Assembly (NCBI RefSeq): GCF_017163935.1
Contig: NZ_JABVZR010000001.1
Location: 744,001 to 808,000 of the forward strand
Direction of reading: 5' to 3'
From: Novosphingobium terrae
GTDB taxonomy: Bacteria; Pseudomonadota; Alphaproteobacteria; Sphingomonadales; Sphingomonadaceae
DNA length: 64,000 nucleotides
The notes under the pieces were generated by a model, which saw only the letters and a list, made by a program, of their open reading frames with translations, was not told where the DNA came from and searched no databases. Positions 29,953-39,466 of this stretch are shown here, one piece after another (the stretch's first letter is position 1; the number at the start of each line of letters is the position of its first letter). The translations under genes and the position numbers were made by a program.

Positions 29953-30337
29953 CGTCTCAAAGTGATACGTTTTCGGGGGTAGGGGAGTGCCAAGTGGCAC
30001 CTTTGACCTGCTTCCTGCTTTGGTGTAACAATCGGGCGGAGCTGATCCCATGGATCGGCTCCGCTTTCGGCTTTTTAGCCCGAAGTCACGTTGACTTTCC
30101 GGTCAGCGTTGACACTTGGCGCGAATCGGTTTAGTCGCGCCCTTCACTCGACAAAAATAGGACAGTTCGGTTAGGGATTCGCCATTGGAATTGCCATGGT
30201 GGGGCCAGCCGAATGGTTTTGTTTGGGTTTTCGGGTGCATGAGCGTTGAGATGGAGGCCTTGAAGCACCCTCCGGCATCCCCATATGGAGATGCACCGGA
30301 TTGTTGCCATGGGCTTCTGTGGAGCATGGAGAAGTAA
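29953..30337 (+). promoter_or_regulatory. Intergenic region between adk and rpsM
   Basis: A 385-bp stretch with the adk terminator (30036-30075) and a promoter candidate: TTGACA at 30109-30114 with TAGTCG 17 bases later (weak -10). The remainder before the rpsM GTG has a pair of GGAG-rich segments but no supported gene. A reading frame on the minus strand is open here but has no recognisable product. Confidence 0.4.
30036..30076 (+). terminator. Rho-independent terminator after adk
   Basis: Long stem GCGGAGC-t-GATCC-cat-GGATC-g-GCTCCGC, followed by TTTCGGCTTTTT. Confidence 0.8.
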
Positions 30338-30706
30338 GTGGCTCGTATTGCCGGGGTAAACATCCCCACCAACAAGCGCGTGATCATCGCGCTGACCTAC
30401 ATTCACGGCATTGGTGCGTTCAAGGCCAAGCAGATCGCCGACAAGCTGGGTATCGACCATACCCGCCGCGTGCAGGACCTTTCCGACCAGGAAGTGCTCC
30501 ACATCCGCGAGACGATCGACGCTGAGCACACCGTGGAAGGCGACCTGCGTCGCGAAACCGCGATGAACATCAAGCGTCTGATGGACCTGGCCTGCTACCG
30601 CGGCCTGCGTCACCGTAAGGGCCTGCCGGTCCGCGGTCAGCGCACGCACACCAACGCCCGCACCCGCAAGGGCAAGGCCAAGCCCATCGCTGGCAAGAAG
30701 AAGTAA
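30338..30706 (+). CDS. rpsM: 30S ribosomal protein S13
   Basis: A 122-residue 30S head protein that contacts the P-site tRNA. It starts at GTG after [50 protein letters not shown] is the C-terminal rRNA/tRNA-binding tail. First gene of the alpha operon here. Confidence 0.97.
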   Translation: MARIAGVNIPTNKRVIIALTYIHGIGAFKAKQIADKLGIDHTRRVQDLSDQEVLHIRETIDAEHTVEGDLRRETAMNIKRLMDLACYRGLRHRKGLPVRGQRTHTNARTRKGKAKPIAGKKK

Positions 30707-30758
30707 GCCCTAAACCGGCTCACCCTCTCTTTTTGTACAGAATACAGGATTTTATCCA

Positions 30759-31148
30759 ATGGCACGTGAACCCCAGCGCCTTCGTAAGCGGGAGCGCAAG
30801 AACATCACCAGCGGCATTGCACACGTCAATGCCAGCTTCAACAACACCATGGTCACCATCACCGATGCCCAGGGCAATGCGATCAGCTGGTCGTCTGCCG
30901 GCATGATGGGCTTCAAGGGCTCGCGCAAGTCGACCCCTTATGCTGCCCAGGTGGCCGCTGACGACGCCGGCAAGAAGGCCGCCGAACACGGCGTGCGCAC
31001 GCTGGAAGTGGAAGTGAAGGGCCCGGGTTCGGGTCGTGAGAGCGCCCTGCGCGCCCTCCAGGCGGTCGGTTTCACCATCACGTCGATCCGCGACGTGACG
31101 CCGATCCCGCACAACGGCGTTCGCCCCTCCAAGCGTCGTCGCGTCTGA
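30759..31148 (+). CDS. rpsK: 30S ribosomal protein S11
   Basis: A 129-residue platform protein. [40 protein letters not shown] and the C-terminal [18 protein letters not shown] are typical. A perfect hairpin with TTTT follows. Confidence 0.98.
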   Translation: MAREPQRLRKRERKNITSGIAHVNASFNNTMVTITDAQGNAISWSSAGMMGFKGSRKSTPYAAQVAADDAGKKAAEHGVRTLEVEVKGPGSGRESALRALQAVGFTITSIRDVTPIPHNGVRPSKRRRV

Positions 31149-31160
31149 CGATGCATCGGT

Positions 31161-31193
31161 GACAAGCGCCTGATCTGGCGCTTGTCGCTTTTC
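31161..31193 (+). terminator. Terminator-like hairpin between rpsK and rpoA
   Basis: Perfect 10-bp stem GACAAGCGCC-tgatct-GGCGCTTGTC followed by GCTTTTC. rpoA follows 68 bp later, so it probably acts as an attenuator that sets the rpoA level. Confidence 0.65.
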
Positions 31194-31260
31194 TGCAAGG
31201 CCGCCGCATCACGCGCGTGATGCGCGGCCTTTCCCGCCAGAATAACCCCAGGGGAAGTCC

Positions 31261-32328
31261 ATGACTGTCAACATCAAGAACTGGCAGGAACTGAAGAAGC
31301 CCAACGCCCTCGAGATCAAGCCGGGTGCCGATGGCAAGCGCCGTGCGACGTTCGTCGCCGAGCCGCTTGAGCGCGGTTTCGGCCTGACGCTGGGCAACGC
31401 GCTGCGTCGCGTGCTGCTCTCGTCGCTTCAGGGCGCGGCGATCACCTCGATCAAGATCGAGAATGTCCTGCATGAGTTCTCCAGCCTGGCTGGCGTCCGC
31501 GAGGACGTGACCGACATCGTGCTGAACGTGAAGCAGATCGCCCTGCGCATGCAGGGTGAGGGCCCCAAGCGCCTCCAGCTGTCGGCCACCGGCCCGGCTG
31601 AGGTCAAGGCGGGCGACATCGCCGTCACCGGCGATATCGAGGTGATGAACAAGGATCTGGTGATCTGCCATCTCGACGAAGGCGCCACCCTGAACATGGA
31701 ACTGACCGCCGACACCGGCAAGGGTTACGTTCCGGCCGTTCAGAACCGCCCCGTCGACGCGCCGATCGGCCTGATCCCCGTTGACTCGCTCTACTCGCCG
31801 GTGCGTCAGGTCAGCTACAAGGTTGACAACGCCCGTATCGGCCAGGAGCTGGACTACGACAAGCTGAACCTCTCGGTGGAAACCGACGGCACCATCACCC
31901 CCGAAGACGCCGTGGCCTATGCCGCGCGCATCCTTCAGGACCAGCTGGCGCTGTTCGTCCACTTCGAGGACGTTGCTCCCATCGGTGCGCCTTCGCTCGC
32001 CGGTCTGGGCGGTGCTGCCAGCGCCGCTCCGGAAGAGGGCGACACCAACCAGCTCAACCGCTACCTTCTCAAGAAGGTGGACGAGCTGGAGCTTTCGGTC
32101 CGTTCCGCCAACTGCCTCAAGAACGACAACATCATCTACATCGGCGATCTGGTTCAGAAGACCGAAGCCGAGATGCTGCGCACGCCGAACTTCGGCCGCA
32201 AGTCGCTCAACGAGATCAAGGAAGTTCTCTCTTCGATGGGTCTGCGCCTCGGCATGGACATCCCGGGCTGGCCGCCCGAGAACATCGAGGAAATGGCCAA
32301 GAAGCTCGAACAAGAGTTGCTGGGCTAA
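31261..32328 (+). CDS. rpoA: RNA polymerase subunit alpha
   Basis: A 355-residue subunit that nucleates RNA polymerase assembly and binds UP elements and activators. The N-terminal domain has [20 protein letters not shown] and the dimerisation region; the C-terminal domain begins after a linker with [14 protein letters not shown] and includes [17 protein letters not shown] and [20 protein letters not shown]. The C-terminus is longer than in E. coli (329 residues), as usual in alphaproteobacteria. AGGGGAAG precedes the ATG. Confidence 0.98.
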   Translation: MTVNIKNWQELKKPNALEIKPGADGKRRATFVAEPLERGFGLTLGNALRRVLLSSLQGAAITSIKIENVLHEFSSLAGVREDVTDIVLNVKQIALRMQGEGPKRLQLSATGPAEVKAGDIAVTGDIEVMNKDLVICHLDEGATLNMELTADTGKGYVPAVQNRPVDAPIGLIPVDSLYSPVRQVSYKVDNARIGQELDYDKLNLSVETDGTITPEDAVAYAARILQDQLALFVHFEDVAPIGAPSLAGLGGAASAAPEEGDTNQLNRYLLKKVDELELSVRSANCLKNDNIIYIGDLVQKTEAEMLRTPNFGRKSLNEIKEVLSSMGLRLGMDIPGWPPENIEEMAKKLEQELLG

Positions 32329-32336
32329 GGAATTGG

Positions 32337-32370
32337 GAAGGCGCTCCGCAAGGGGCGCCTTCTGCCTTTA
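32337..32370 (+). terminator. Hairpin after rpoA
   Basis: GAAGGCGC / GCGCCTTC stem with a ten-base loop followed by TGCCTTTA. It has a weak T tail and is likely an attenuator before rplQ. Confidence 0.45.
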
Positions 32371-32482
32371 AGTGAGGGCTTCGTTTTCGAAGCTCTGACA
32401 AAACGGCGACAGGTGGCTGCCGTGAATGCCACCAGGATCGGGCTACCTGATACGGGCCCCCTACGAACGGAAGGACTTATTT

Positions 32483-32899
32483 ATGCGTCATAAGCACGGT
32501 CAGCGTAAGCTGCAGCGCACCAGCGGTCATCGCGCCGCCCTCCTGCGCAACCTGTCGGCTTCGCTCATCAAGCACGAGCAGATCACCACCACGCTGGCCA
32601 AGGCCCGCGAGCTGCGTCCCTACATCGAAAAGCTGATCACGCTGGGCAAGCATGGCGGCCTTTCGAACCGCCGTCTGGCTCACGCCCGTCTGCAGGACGA
32701 CGCTCAGCTGGTGAAGCTGTTCGACACCCTCGCCGAGCGTTATGCTTCGCGCGCCGGTGGCTACACCCGCATCGTGAAGGCCGGTTTCCGCGCTTCGGAC
32801 GCCGCTCCGATCGCGATCATCGAGCTGGTGGACCGCGACGTCTCGGCCAAGGGCCAGGACTCGGGCCCGGTGCTGGTCGCCGAGGGCGAAGAGGCGTAA
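32483..32899 (+). CDS. rplQ: 50S ribosomal protein L17
   Basis: A 138-residue 50S protein. The ATG at 32483 after GGAAGGA gives [40 protein letters not shown] and the C-terminal [20 protein letters not shown] are diagnostic. Last gene of the alpha operon; a strong terminator follows. Confidence 0.97.
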   Translation: MRHKHGQRKLQRTSGHRAALLRNLSASLIKHEQITTTLAKARELRPYIEKLITLGKHGGLSNRRLAHARLQDDAQLVKLFDTLAERYASRAGGYTRIVKAGFRASDAAPIAIIELVDRDVSAKGQDSGPVLVAEGEEA

Positions 32900-32933
32900 G
32901 CCTTTCGGTTTTAGCGTCTCGCTGAAACAAAAA

Positions 32934-32972
32934 GAGCGGCTCCGGAAGCAATTCCGGGGCCGCTTTTTTTTG
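32934..32972 (+). terminator. Rho-independent terminator after rplQ
   Basis: AGCGGCtCCGGAA-gcaa-TTCCGGgGCCGCT followed by TTTTTTTG. It closes the ribosomal superoperon. Confidence 0.9.
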
Positions 32973-32998
32973 TTTTGGAAGGGGATTGAGAAGGGGAC

Positions 32999-33050
32999 AT
33001 GCGAGGGCCATCGCCCTCGCGCTCCCTTTATTGTCTACGTTGCGCGTCCT
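32999..33050 (+). repeat. Structured repeat, single-ended copy C (L unit)
   Basis: ATGCGAGGGC-catc-GCCCTCGC, then GCTCCCTTTATTGTCTACG, matching the left end of copy H (GCTCCCTTTAATGTCTGCG). Similarity stops within about 60 bp. The loop CATC is the complement of the GATG loop at the right end of copy B. Purine-rich DNA (ggaaggggattgagaagggg) lies to the left. Confidence 0.75.
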
Positions 33051-33168
33051 GCGAAACCTTCGGCACGCATTCCAGCCATGCCTGCCTGCGGCGTCTTCCT
33101 GTGGGCAACATGCCTGTCACATTGCGCCTGCTGACAAGCATGTTAGTGTCACCGTCAACAAGACACAG

Positions 33169-35361
33169 ATGGGGGCGGCATTGTTGCGTGACGGATCGAA
33201 TGGGGCAGGGCGTGTTGGTTTGCTTTCCATCGCGGCAGTTTCGGTTTTGACCATGGCCTCCATCGCCTCCGCTCAGCCACCGGCTCCCGCTTATCCGCAA
33301 ACCCGGCAGGGCGATGTGGTCGAGCAGAAATTCGGCGAAACCATCCACGATCCCTATCGCTGGCTGGAAAACAACGTCCGTTCCGATCATGAAGTCGCCG
33401 ATTGGGTCGAGCGCGAGAACGCCGTCACCCAGACCTATCTCGCCCAGCTTCCTGGCCGCGACTGGTTCGCCCAGAACATCCGCGAGCTGACCAATTTCGA
33501 ACGCTTCGGCCTGCCTCACAAAGCCGGGCACCGCTATTTCTACCTGCGCAACTCCGGCCTGCAAAATCAGGCCCAGCTTTTCGTGCGCGATGGGCTGCAT
33601 GGTGAGCCGCGCCTTTTGCTCGACCCCAACACATGGGCCAAGGATGGCGCCACTGCGCTCGATCAATGGGTGGCCTCGCCCGATGGTCATCATCTGGCCT
33701 ATTCCATTCAGGACGGCGGCAGCGACTGGCGCAGCCTGAAGGTCGTCGATGCCACCACCGGCAAGCTGCTGCCTGACGAGATCCATTGGGTGAAGGAATC
33801 CGACATCGCCTGGGTCGGGCGCGAGGGCTTTCTCTATTCCCGCTTTCCCGCTCCGCCCAAGGGGCAGGATTTCGAGGCGATCAACTACAACCACGCCCTC
33901 TATTTCCACCGCCTCGGCACGCCGCAGAGCGCCGACGAGCTGGTCTACAACTCCCCGGACCATCGGGACTGGAACCATGTCGCTCAGGTGACCTCGGACG
34001 GTCGCTATGCCGTGATCACCACGGCCATCGGCACCGATGCCCGCTTCCAGATCCATGTCATCGATCTCAAGCAGCGCCGGGATAAGGGGTGGACCGCCCG
34101 CCCGCTGATCACCGGCTTCGACAATTCGTGGAAGCTGGTGGACAGCATGGGCACGCGCCTGTGGTTCCTCACCAACTGGCAGGCGCCGCGCTATCGCCTC
34201 GTGTCGATCGATCTGGCTGAGCCCAACCCCCAATGGCGCGAGGTGCTGGGGCAGGGCGAAGCCACCTTGCAGCAGGCCAGCATCGTCGGCCATCGCCTGA
34301 TCGTCTCGATGCTGAAAGATGCCGCAACCCGCGCCATCATCATCGATCTCAACGGCAAGCCGATGCGCGGGCTGGCGCTCAATGGCATCGGCACGGCCAG
34401 TGGCTTCAACGGCAAGCCGGGCGACGATGAGACCTTCTACAGCTTCTCCAGCTTCAACCGGCCTTCGACAGTCTATCGCCTCGATCTGAAAAGCGGCAAC
34501 AGCGAGATCTTCGCCCAGCCCAAACTCAGCTTCGATCCCGAGGATTACGCCATCGAGCAGCGCTTCTACGCCTCGAAGGATGGCACCAAGGTGCCGATGT
34601 TCATCGTGCGCAGCAAGGCCGCTGTGGGCAAGGCGGTGCCGACGCTGCTCTATGGCTATGGCGGCTTCGATATTGCGCTCACGCCGGGCTTCTCAGCGGC
34701 GCGTATGGCATGGCTGAGGGCCGGCGGCGCCTTCGCCATGGCCAATTTGCGCGGCGGCGGCGAATATGGCGCGGCGTGGCACGATGCCGGGCGTCTGGCC
34801 AACAAGCAGAACGTTTTCGACGACTTTATCGCGGCGGGCGAATTCCTGATCCGCGAGGGCATCACCCCCAAGCATGGTCTGGCCATTCAGGGCGGATCGA
34901 ACGGCGGCCTGCTCGTCGGCGCCGTCACCAACCAGCGGCCCGATCTTTTTGCGGCGGCCAATCCGGCAGTGGGCGTGATGGATATGCTGCGCTTCGACCA
35001 GTTCACGGCGGGGCGCTATTGGGTCGATGATTACGGCTATCCAAGCAAGGAGGCCGATTTCCGCAACCTGCGCAGCTACTCGCCCTATCACAACATCCGC
35101 AGCGGGGTGGACTATCCCGCCATCATCGTCACCACCGCCGACACCGACGACCGCGTGGTGCCGGGCCACAGCTTCAAATACACCGCCGCTTTGCAGGCGG
35201 CGCCTCTGGGGCCGAAACCGCATCTGATCCGCATCGAGACGCGCGCGGGCCATGGCGCAGGCAAGCCGACCGACAAGGCCATTGCCGAAAGCGCCGATGT
35301 GCTGGCGTTTCTGGCCGCGTGGTCAGGTTTGAATGTGTCAGGCCTGAAGGTGGGGGGCTGA
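33169..35361 (+). CDS. Prolyl oligopeptidase family serine peptidase (S9A), secreted
   Basis: A 730-residue peptidase that cleaves short peptides after proline. The start at 33169 gives a signal peptide ending ASIASA-QPP; the longer frame upstream runs into repeat copy C and lacks a signal. Residues 45-75 have GETIHDPYRWLENNVRSDHE, the family N-terminus, followed by the seven-bladed propeller. The catalytic Ser lies in QGGSNGGLLVGAV, preceded by LYGYGGFDIALTPGFS; the Asp is in TTADTDDRVVPGHSFK and the His in ETRAGHGAGKPTDK. No ribosome binding site is strong. The last 24 bases overlap the convergent desaturase-like gene. Confidence 0.92.
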   Translation: MGAALLRDGSNGAGRVGLLSIAAVSVLTMASIASAQPPAPAYPQTRQGDVVEQKFGETIHDPYRWLENNVRSDHEVADWVERENAVTQTYLAQLPGRDWFAQNIRELTNFERFGLPHKAGHRYFYLRNSGLQNQAQLFVRDGLHGEPRLLLDPNTWAKDGATALDQWVASPDGHHLAYSIQDGGSDWRSLKVVDATTGKLLPDEIHWVKESDIAWVGREGFLYSRFPAPPKGQDFEAINYNHALYFHRLGTPQSADELVYNSPDHRDWNHVAQVTSDGRYAVITTAIGTDARFQIHVIDLKQRRDKGWTARPLITGFDNSWKLVDSMGTRLWFLTNWQAPRYRLVSIDLAEPNPQWREVLGQGEATLQQASIVGHRLIVSMLKDAATRAIIIDLNGKPMRGLALNGIGTASGFNGKPGDDETFYSFSSFNRPSTVYRLDLKSGNSEIFAQPKLSFDPEDYAIEQRFYASKDGTKVPMFIVRSKAAVGKAVPTLLYGYGGFDIALTPGFSAARMAWLRAGGAFAMANLRGGGEYGAAWHDAGRLANKQNVFDDFIAAGEFLIREGITPKHGLAIQGGSNGGLLVGAVTNQRPDLFAAANPAVGVMDMLRFDQFTAGRYWVDDYGYPSKEADFRNLRSYSPYHNIRSGVDYPAIIVTTADTDDRVVPGHSFKYTAALQAAPLGPKPHLIRIETRAGHGAGKPTDKAIAESADVLAFLAAWSGLNVSGLKVGG

Positions 35362-36108
35362 GGCGGGGGCTTCCCGCTCCCCCTCGACCGCGCGGGGCTT
35401 GTTCCAGATCAGCGGCCAGATCAGCACCTCGCCTAGCGACTGCGGTCGCCTGGGCATGCCGGTGGTGGGGCGCCCCTCGGGGCGGCGATAGAAGCCGCAG
35501 AGCAGATCGAAGATCGGCAGCACAGCCGCGAAATTCTGATCGTAATGTTCGGGCTGCGTCGAGTGGTGGCGCCGGTGATAGGCGGGGCTGTTAAGCACCC
35601 ATGACCATCGCCCGAAATTGATCGGCAGATCGGCATGAGCGAAGAAATTCCACAGGCTGGCGATGCCGAAAGCGAAAGCGATCGCACCCGTGGGGCGGAT
35701 CACCATCAGTGTGGCCGACCAGATCGTCACCTGCTTGATCAGCGGATCGGCCCAGTAATGGCGCTGGGTGGTCAGCACGCTCATGTTCGGGTCGGAGTGA
35801 TGCAGCGAATGCAGCGCCCAGAGGAAGGGAATGCGGTGCTGGGCGACGTGGAACAGCCACTCCAGCCCGTCACGCACCACAAAGAAGATCAGAAGGCCTG
35901 CCCAGAAAGGCAGATGCGCGCCATCGATCAGCGCAGGCCCCGCCCAGCCGTGCAGCAGCGGCACGAGGAACAGCACCACCGCGATCTGCAACAGCGTCAC
36001 CTGCAGATTGCGCCAGCCGTCATGCTGGCCCTGCCCCTTGCGCTGTTCGATCAGCAGCAGGACAAGCACGACCACCAGTTCGGGCAGAAAGGCATAGAAC
36101 AGATCCAT
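35338..36108 (-). CDS. Sterol desaturase / fatty acid hydroxylase family protein
   Basis: A 256-residue integral membrane di-iron enzyme. The His boxes are HVAQH (near residue 90), HSLHHSD (near 100) and HRRHHSTQPEHYDQNF (near 180), the pattern of the fatty acid hydroxylase superfamily. Four hydrophobic segments flank them. Possible products are hydroxylated carotenoids, hopanoids or lipids; sphingomonads use such enzymes in carotenoid and sphingolipid hydroxylation, but the substrate cannot be read here. Its 3' end overlaps the peptidase gene by 24 bases, tail to tail. Confidence 0.85.
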   Translation of the reverse strand: MDLFYAFLPELVVVLVLLLIEQRKGQGQHDGWRNLQVTLLQIAVVLFLVPLLHGWAGPALIDGAHLPFWAGLLIFFVVRDGLEWLFHVAQHRIPFLWALHSLHHSDPNMSVLTTQRHYWADPLIKQVTIWSATLMVIRPTGAIAFAFGIASLWNFFAHADLPINFGRWSWVLNSPAYHRRHHSTQPEHYDQNFAAVLPIFDLLCGFYRRPEGRPTTGMPRRPQSLGEVLIWPLIWNKPRAVEGEREAPASAPHLQA

Positions 36109-36217
36109 GGCTCCGTTCTAGGCGAGGCTGGTTAACAAAGCGCGCAGGGCGTGTTGGAGCGTCGGATGAGGAAGCCGACGCCCAGATTGGGTCACAATCA
36201 CGCATTAGCCTGCTGGC

Positions 36218-36667
36218 ATGCGCCTGCGACCCTCTTTGCCATCGATCCCCGCGATCCTGCTGCTGATCGGCTCGGCGCATGCGCAGGAGGCGCCGCCCGA
36301 ACATGCGCCGCTCAACCATGTGCAGGATATGATGGAGGAGGAGCGCCGCCTGGTTCACCCCGGCCAGCACCGCGCCGATTGCCCGGCGGAGGACCCTTTC
36401 AACAAGGCCATCGTGGTCTGCGCGCCTGATAACAGCCAGCGCTACCGCGTCCCGCCTTCCAGCGATGATCCGCATGATCCCGCAGCAACGCGCGGAGGGC
36501 CCTTGAAGGCACCCGATATGTATGGTGGCCCGCCATGCACGCAGGTCTGTATTCATGGCGGTTATGCCCCGCCGCCGGTCTATTACATTGACCTCTCGAA
36601 AATCCCCGAGGCGCCCCCCGGCAGCGATGCCGACAAGATCGCCAAGGGCGAAATGCGCGCGCCCTGA
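36218..36667 (+). CDS. Secreted hypothetical protein (149 aa)
   Basis: A 149-residue protein with signal peptide (MRLRPSLPSIPAILLLIGSA, cleavage after AHA). The mature part is Pro-rich with four Cys: ADCPAEDPFNKAIVVCAPDN and GGPPCTQVCIHGG. RYRVPP and PPPVYYIDLSKIPEAPPG are other recognisable segments. I know of no characterised homologue; similar proteins appear conserved in sphingomonads. It is alone on this strand and ends at a hairpin shared with lpd. Confidence 0.7.
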   Translation: MRLRPSLPSIPAILLLIGSAHAQEAPPEHAPLNHVQDMMEEERRLVHPGQHRADCPAEDPFNKAIVVCAPDNSQRYRVPPSSDDPHDPAATRGGPLKAPDMYGGPPCTQVCIHGGYAPPPVYYIDLSKIPEAPPGSDADKIAKGEMRAP

Positions 36668-36675
36668 GCCAAAGA

Positions 36676-36713
36676 AAAGGGCGCTTCCGCGCGATGCGGA
36701 AACGCCCTTTGCT
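36676..36713 (-). terminator. Bidirectional terminator between hypothetical gene and lpd
   Basis: 15-bp stem AAAGGGCGcTTCCGC / GCGGAAaCGCCCTTT with a five-base loop. On the minus strand it is followed by TCTTTGG after TTT, so it best serves lpd; on the plus strand it may also stop the short secreted-protein gene. Confidence 0.75.
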
Positions 36714-36733
36714 GTTGCTTGCCGGAAGGCCGA

Positions 36734-38137
36734 TCAGATGTGGATCGGCTTGCCCTGCACGGCCATGGCCGCTTCCTTGATCGCTTCCGAGTGGGTCGGG
36801 TGAGCGTGGCAGGTGTAGGCGATGTCTTCGCTGGTCGCGCCGAACTCCATGGCCTGCGCGGCCTGAGCGATCATCGTCCCGGCAACGCTGGCGATGATCC
36901 ACACGCCCAGCACGCGGTCGGTGGTGGCGTCAGCGATCACCTTCACGAAGCCATCGGGCTCGCGGTTGGTCTTGGCGCGGCTGTTGGCCAGCATCGGGAA
37001 CTTGCCGACCTTCACCGTGTGACCGGCGGCCTTGGCGGCCTCCTCGGTCAGGCCCACGCCCGCGAATTCGGGAGTGGTGTAGACCACGCCGGGGATCACG
37101 TCATGGTTCACGATGCCGGTCAGGCCCGCGATGTTCTCGGCGACGGCAATGCCCTCGTCCTCGGCCTTGTGGGCCAGCATCGGGCCGGGGATCACGTCGC
37201 CGATCGCCCAGACGCCATCGACCTTGGTGCGGAAGTCATGATCGGTTTCGATCTGACCGCGCGCGTTCAGCTCCAGACCGATGTTTTCCAGACCCAGACC
37301 CGAGGTGTTGGCGCGGCGGCCAATGGCCACCAGCACGGCGTCAGCCTTCAGCTGCTCGGCATTGCCACCGGCGGCGGCTTCGATGTCGAGCGTGACGGTC
37401 TTGCCCTCGACCTGAGCGCCGGTGACCTTCGTCGAAAGCTTCAGCTCGAAGCCCTGCTTCTTGAAGATCTTGGCGGCTTCCTTGCGCACGTCGCCGTCCA
37501 TGCCGGGGAACAGCTGGTCGAGGAACTCGACCACCGTCACCTTGGCACCCAGACGGCGCCACACCGAACCCAGCTCCAGACCGATCACGCCGCCGCCGAT
37601 GACGACCAGATGCTCGGGGATGCGGTCCAGCGCCAGGGCGCCGGTGCTGTCCACGATGATCCCGGCGTCATTGTCGACTTCCACGTTGGGCAGCGGCATC
37701 ACCGAGGAACCCGTTGCGATCACGATGTGCTTGGCGGTGTAGGTCGTGCCGGCCACCTCAACGGTGTGTGCGTCCTTGAACTGCGCATAGCCCTTGAGCC
37801 AGTCGATCTTGTTCTTCTTGAAGAGGAACTCGATGCCGCCGGTCAGATCCTTGACCGCCGCAGCCTTTTCACCCTGAAGCACCGAGAGGTCGATCTCGAC
37901 GCCGGTGGTCTTCACGCCGAACTTGGCGGCGGTGCCATGGGCGACTTCCTCGAACAGCTCCGAGCCATGCAGCAAGGCCTTCGAGGGAATGCAGCCCACG
38001 TTGAGGCAGGTGCCGCCCAGCGTCTCGCGGCCCTCGGCGCAGGCGGTCTTCAGACCAAGCTGCGCCGCACGGATGGCGGCCACATAACCGCCGGGGCCCG
38101 CGCCGATGACGAGAACGTCGTACTGATAATCAGCCAT
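36734..38137 (-). CDS. lpdA: Dihydrolipoyl dehydrogenase (E3)
   Basis: A 467-residue flavoprotein that reoxidises dihydrolipoyl groups of 2-oxoglutarate dehydrogenase with NAD. The FAD site is VIGAGPGGYVAAIRAAQLG, the redox disulfide is in GGTCLNVGCIPSKALLHGSE, the NAD site is VIGGGVIGLELGSVW, and the active-site His-Glu pair is in CHAHPTHSEAIKEA near the C-terminus. It lies 19 bp after sucB in the same direction, so it is the E3 of this complex; it may also serve pyruvate dehydrogenase. Confidence 0.96.
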   Translation of the reverse strand: MADYQYDVLVIGAGPGGYVAAIRAAQLGLKTACAEGRETLGGTCLNVGCIPSKALLHGSELFEEVAHGTAAKFGVKTTGVEIDLSVLQGEKAAAVKDLTGGIEFLFKKNKIDWLKGYAQFKDAHTVEVAGTTYTAKHIVIATGSSVMPLPNVEVDNDAGIIVDSTGALALDRIPEHLVVIGGGVIGLELGSVWRRLGAKVTVVEFLDQLFPGMDGDVRKEAAKIFKKQGFELKLSTKVTGAQVEGKTVTLDIEAAAGGNAEQLKADAVLVAIGRRANTSGLGLENIGLELNARGQIETDHDFRTKVDGVWAIGDVIPGPMLAHKAEDEGIAVAENIAGLTGIVNHDVIPGVVYTTPEFAGVGLTEEAAKAAGHTVKVGKFPMLANSRAKTNREPDGFVKVIADATTDRVLGVWIIASVAGTMIAQAAQAMEFGATSEDIAYTCHAHPTHSEAIKEAAMAVQGKPIHI

Positions 38138-38156
38138 TCTTCTATCCTTCCAGCGC

Positions 38157-39392
38157 TCAGAGGTCGATCAGCAGACGGTTGGGGTCTTCGATCGCTTCCT
38201 TGATGGTCTTGAGCGCGGTCACGGCTTCGCGACCGTCGATCAGGCGGTGATCGTAGGACAGGGCGATGTACATCATCGGGCGGATCACGATCTGGCCGTT
38301 GCGGACCACCGGGCGGTCCTCGATACGGTGCAGGCCGAGCACGGCCGACTGGGGCGGGTTGATGATCGGGGTCGACATCAGGCCGCCGAACACGCCGCCG
38401 TTGGAGATCGTGAAGGTGCCGCCCTTCATGTCTTCCATGGTCAGCTTGCCTTCCTTGGCAGCCTTGCCATAGTTGGCGATGGCCTTCTCGATGTCGGCGA
38501 AGGACATCTTGTCGACATTGCGCACCACCGGCACCATCAGGCCCGAGGGAGCCGACACGGCGACCGAGAGATCGACGTAATCGAAATAGACGATCTCATC
38601 GCCGACGATCTGCGCGTTGACGCCCGGAATGTCCTTGAGCGCCAGGCACGAGGCCTTGGCGAAGAAGGACATGAAGCCCAGCTTCACGCCATGCTTCTTC
38701 TCGAAGCTGTCCTTGTACTTGTTGCGCGCTTCCATCACCGCCGACATGTCGACGTCGTTGAAGGTGGTCAGCAGGGCGGCAGTGTCCTGCGCGCTCTTCA
38801 GACGCTTGGCGATGGTCTGGCGCAGGCGGGTCATCTTGACGCGCTCTTCGCGGCGCTCATTGCTGGGCGCGGCGACCGGGGCCGAGACGGCAGCGGCGGC
38901 AGGCGAGGAGGCCTTGGCCTGAGCGGCGGCAACCACGTCTTCCTTGGTGATGCGGCCGTCCTTGCCCGAACCCTTGATGGTGGCCGGATCGATGCCGTAT
39001 TCCAGCACGGCGCGACGCACGGCGGGGCTCAGCACGGCCGGATCGCTGCTTTCGGCAGCGGCGGGCTCGGCGGGGGCCACCGGGGTGACGGGGGCAGCAG
39101 CAGCCGGGGCAGGGGCCGCGGCGGCAGGCGCAGCAGCCGGAGCGGCGGCAGCGCCGCCGGCTTCGATGGTGGCGATCACGGTGCCGACGGTGACGGTTTC
39201 ACCCTCGGGGAACAGCTGGGCGCCCAGCACGCCCGCGACGGGCGAGGGCACATCGACAGCAACCTTGTCGGTTTCGAGGCTGGCGATGGGCTCGTCGAGG
39301 GCGACGGTCTCGCCGGGCTTCTTGAGCCACTGGCCGATGGTGGCTTCGCTGACCGATTCGCCGAGCGTGGGGACTTTGACTTCCGTGGACAT
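38157..39392 (-). CDS. sucB: 2-oxoglutarate dehydrogenase E2, dihydrolipoyl succinyltransferase
   Basis: A 411-residue core subunit. The lipoyl domain (residues 1-80) carries the attachment Lys in [16 protein letters not shown]. An Ala/Pro-rich linker (about 85-115) leads to the peripheral-subunit-binding domain ([33 protein letters not shown]). The catalytic domain ends with [20 protein letters not shown], holding the active His and Asp. It is 66 bp from sucA and 19 bp from lpdA. A GAACTGAGCC hairpin overlaps the end of sucA upstream. Confidence 0.96.
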   Translation of the reverse strand: MSTEVKVPTLGESVSEATIGQWLKKPGETVALDEPIASLETDKVAVDVPSPVAGVLGAQLFPEGETVTVGTVIATIEAGGAAAAPAAAPAAAAPAPAAAAPVTPVAPAEPAAAESSDPAVLSPAVRRAVLEYGIDPATIKGSGKDGRITKEDVVAAAQAKASSPAAAAVSAPVAAPSNERREERVKMTRLRQTIAKRLKSAQDTAALLTTFNDVDMSAVMEARNKYKDSFEKKHGVKLGFMSFFAKASCLALKDIPGVNAQIVGDEIVYFDYVDLSVAVSAPSGLMVPVVRNVDKMSFADIEKAIANYGKAAKEGKLTMEDMKGGTFTISNGGVFGGLMSTPIINPPQSAVLGLHRIEDRPVVRNGQIVIRPMMYIALSYDHRLIDGREAVTALKTIKEAIEDPNRLLIDL

Positions 39393-39436
39393 GATGGATT
39401 CCGATCTTTCAGACGGGAAAATTAGATAAACCGTTC

Positions 39437-39466
39437 AGGGAGAACTGAGCCCGAAGGCTCAGCTCT
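39437..39466 (-). terminator. Hairpin overlapping the sucA stop codon
   Basis: On the minus strand GAGCTGAGCC-ttcg-GGCTCAGTTC has a UUCG-type stable loop and includes the TGA stop. It has no T-run, so it may be an mRNA-stability or processing element that adjusts E1 against E2. Confidence 0.45.

Noticed and set aside
32986..33168. Longer N-terminus for the prolyl oligopeptidase
   Set aside because: It would start inside repeat unit C and place non-signal residues before a clear signal peptide.
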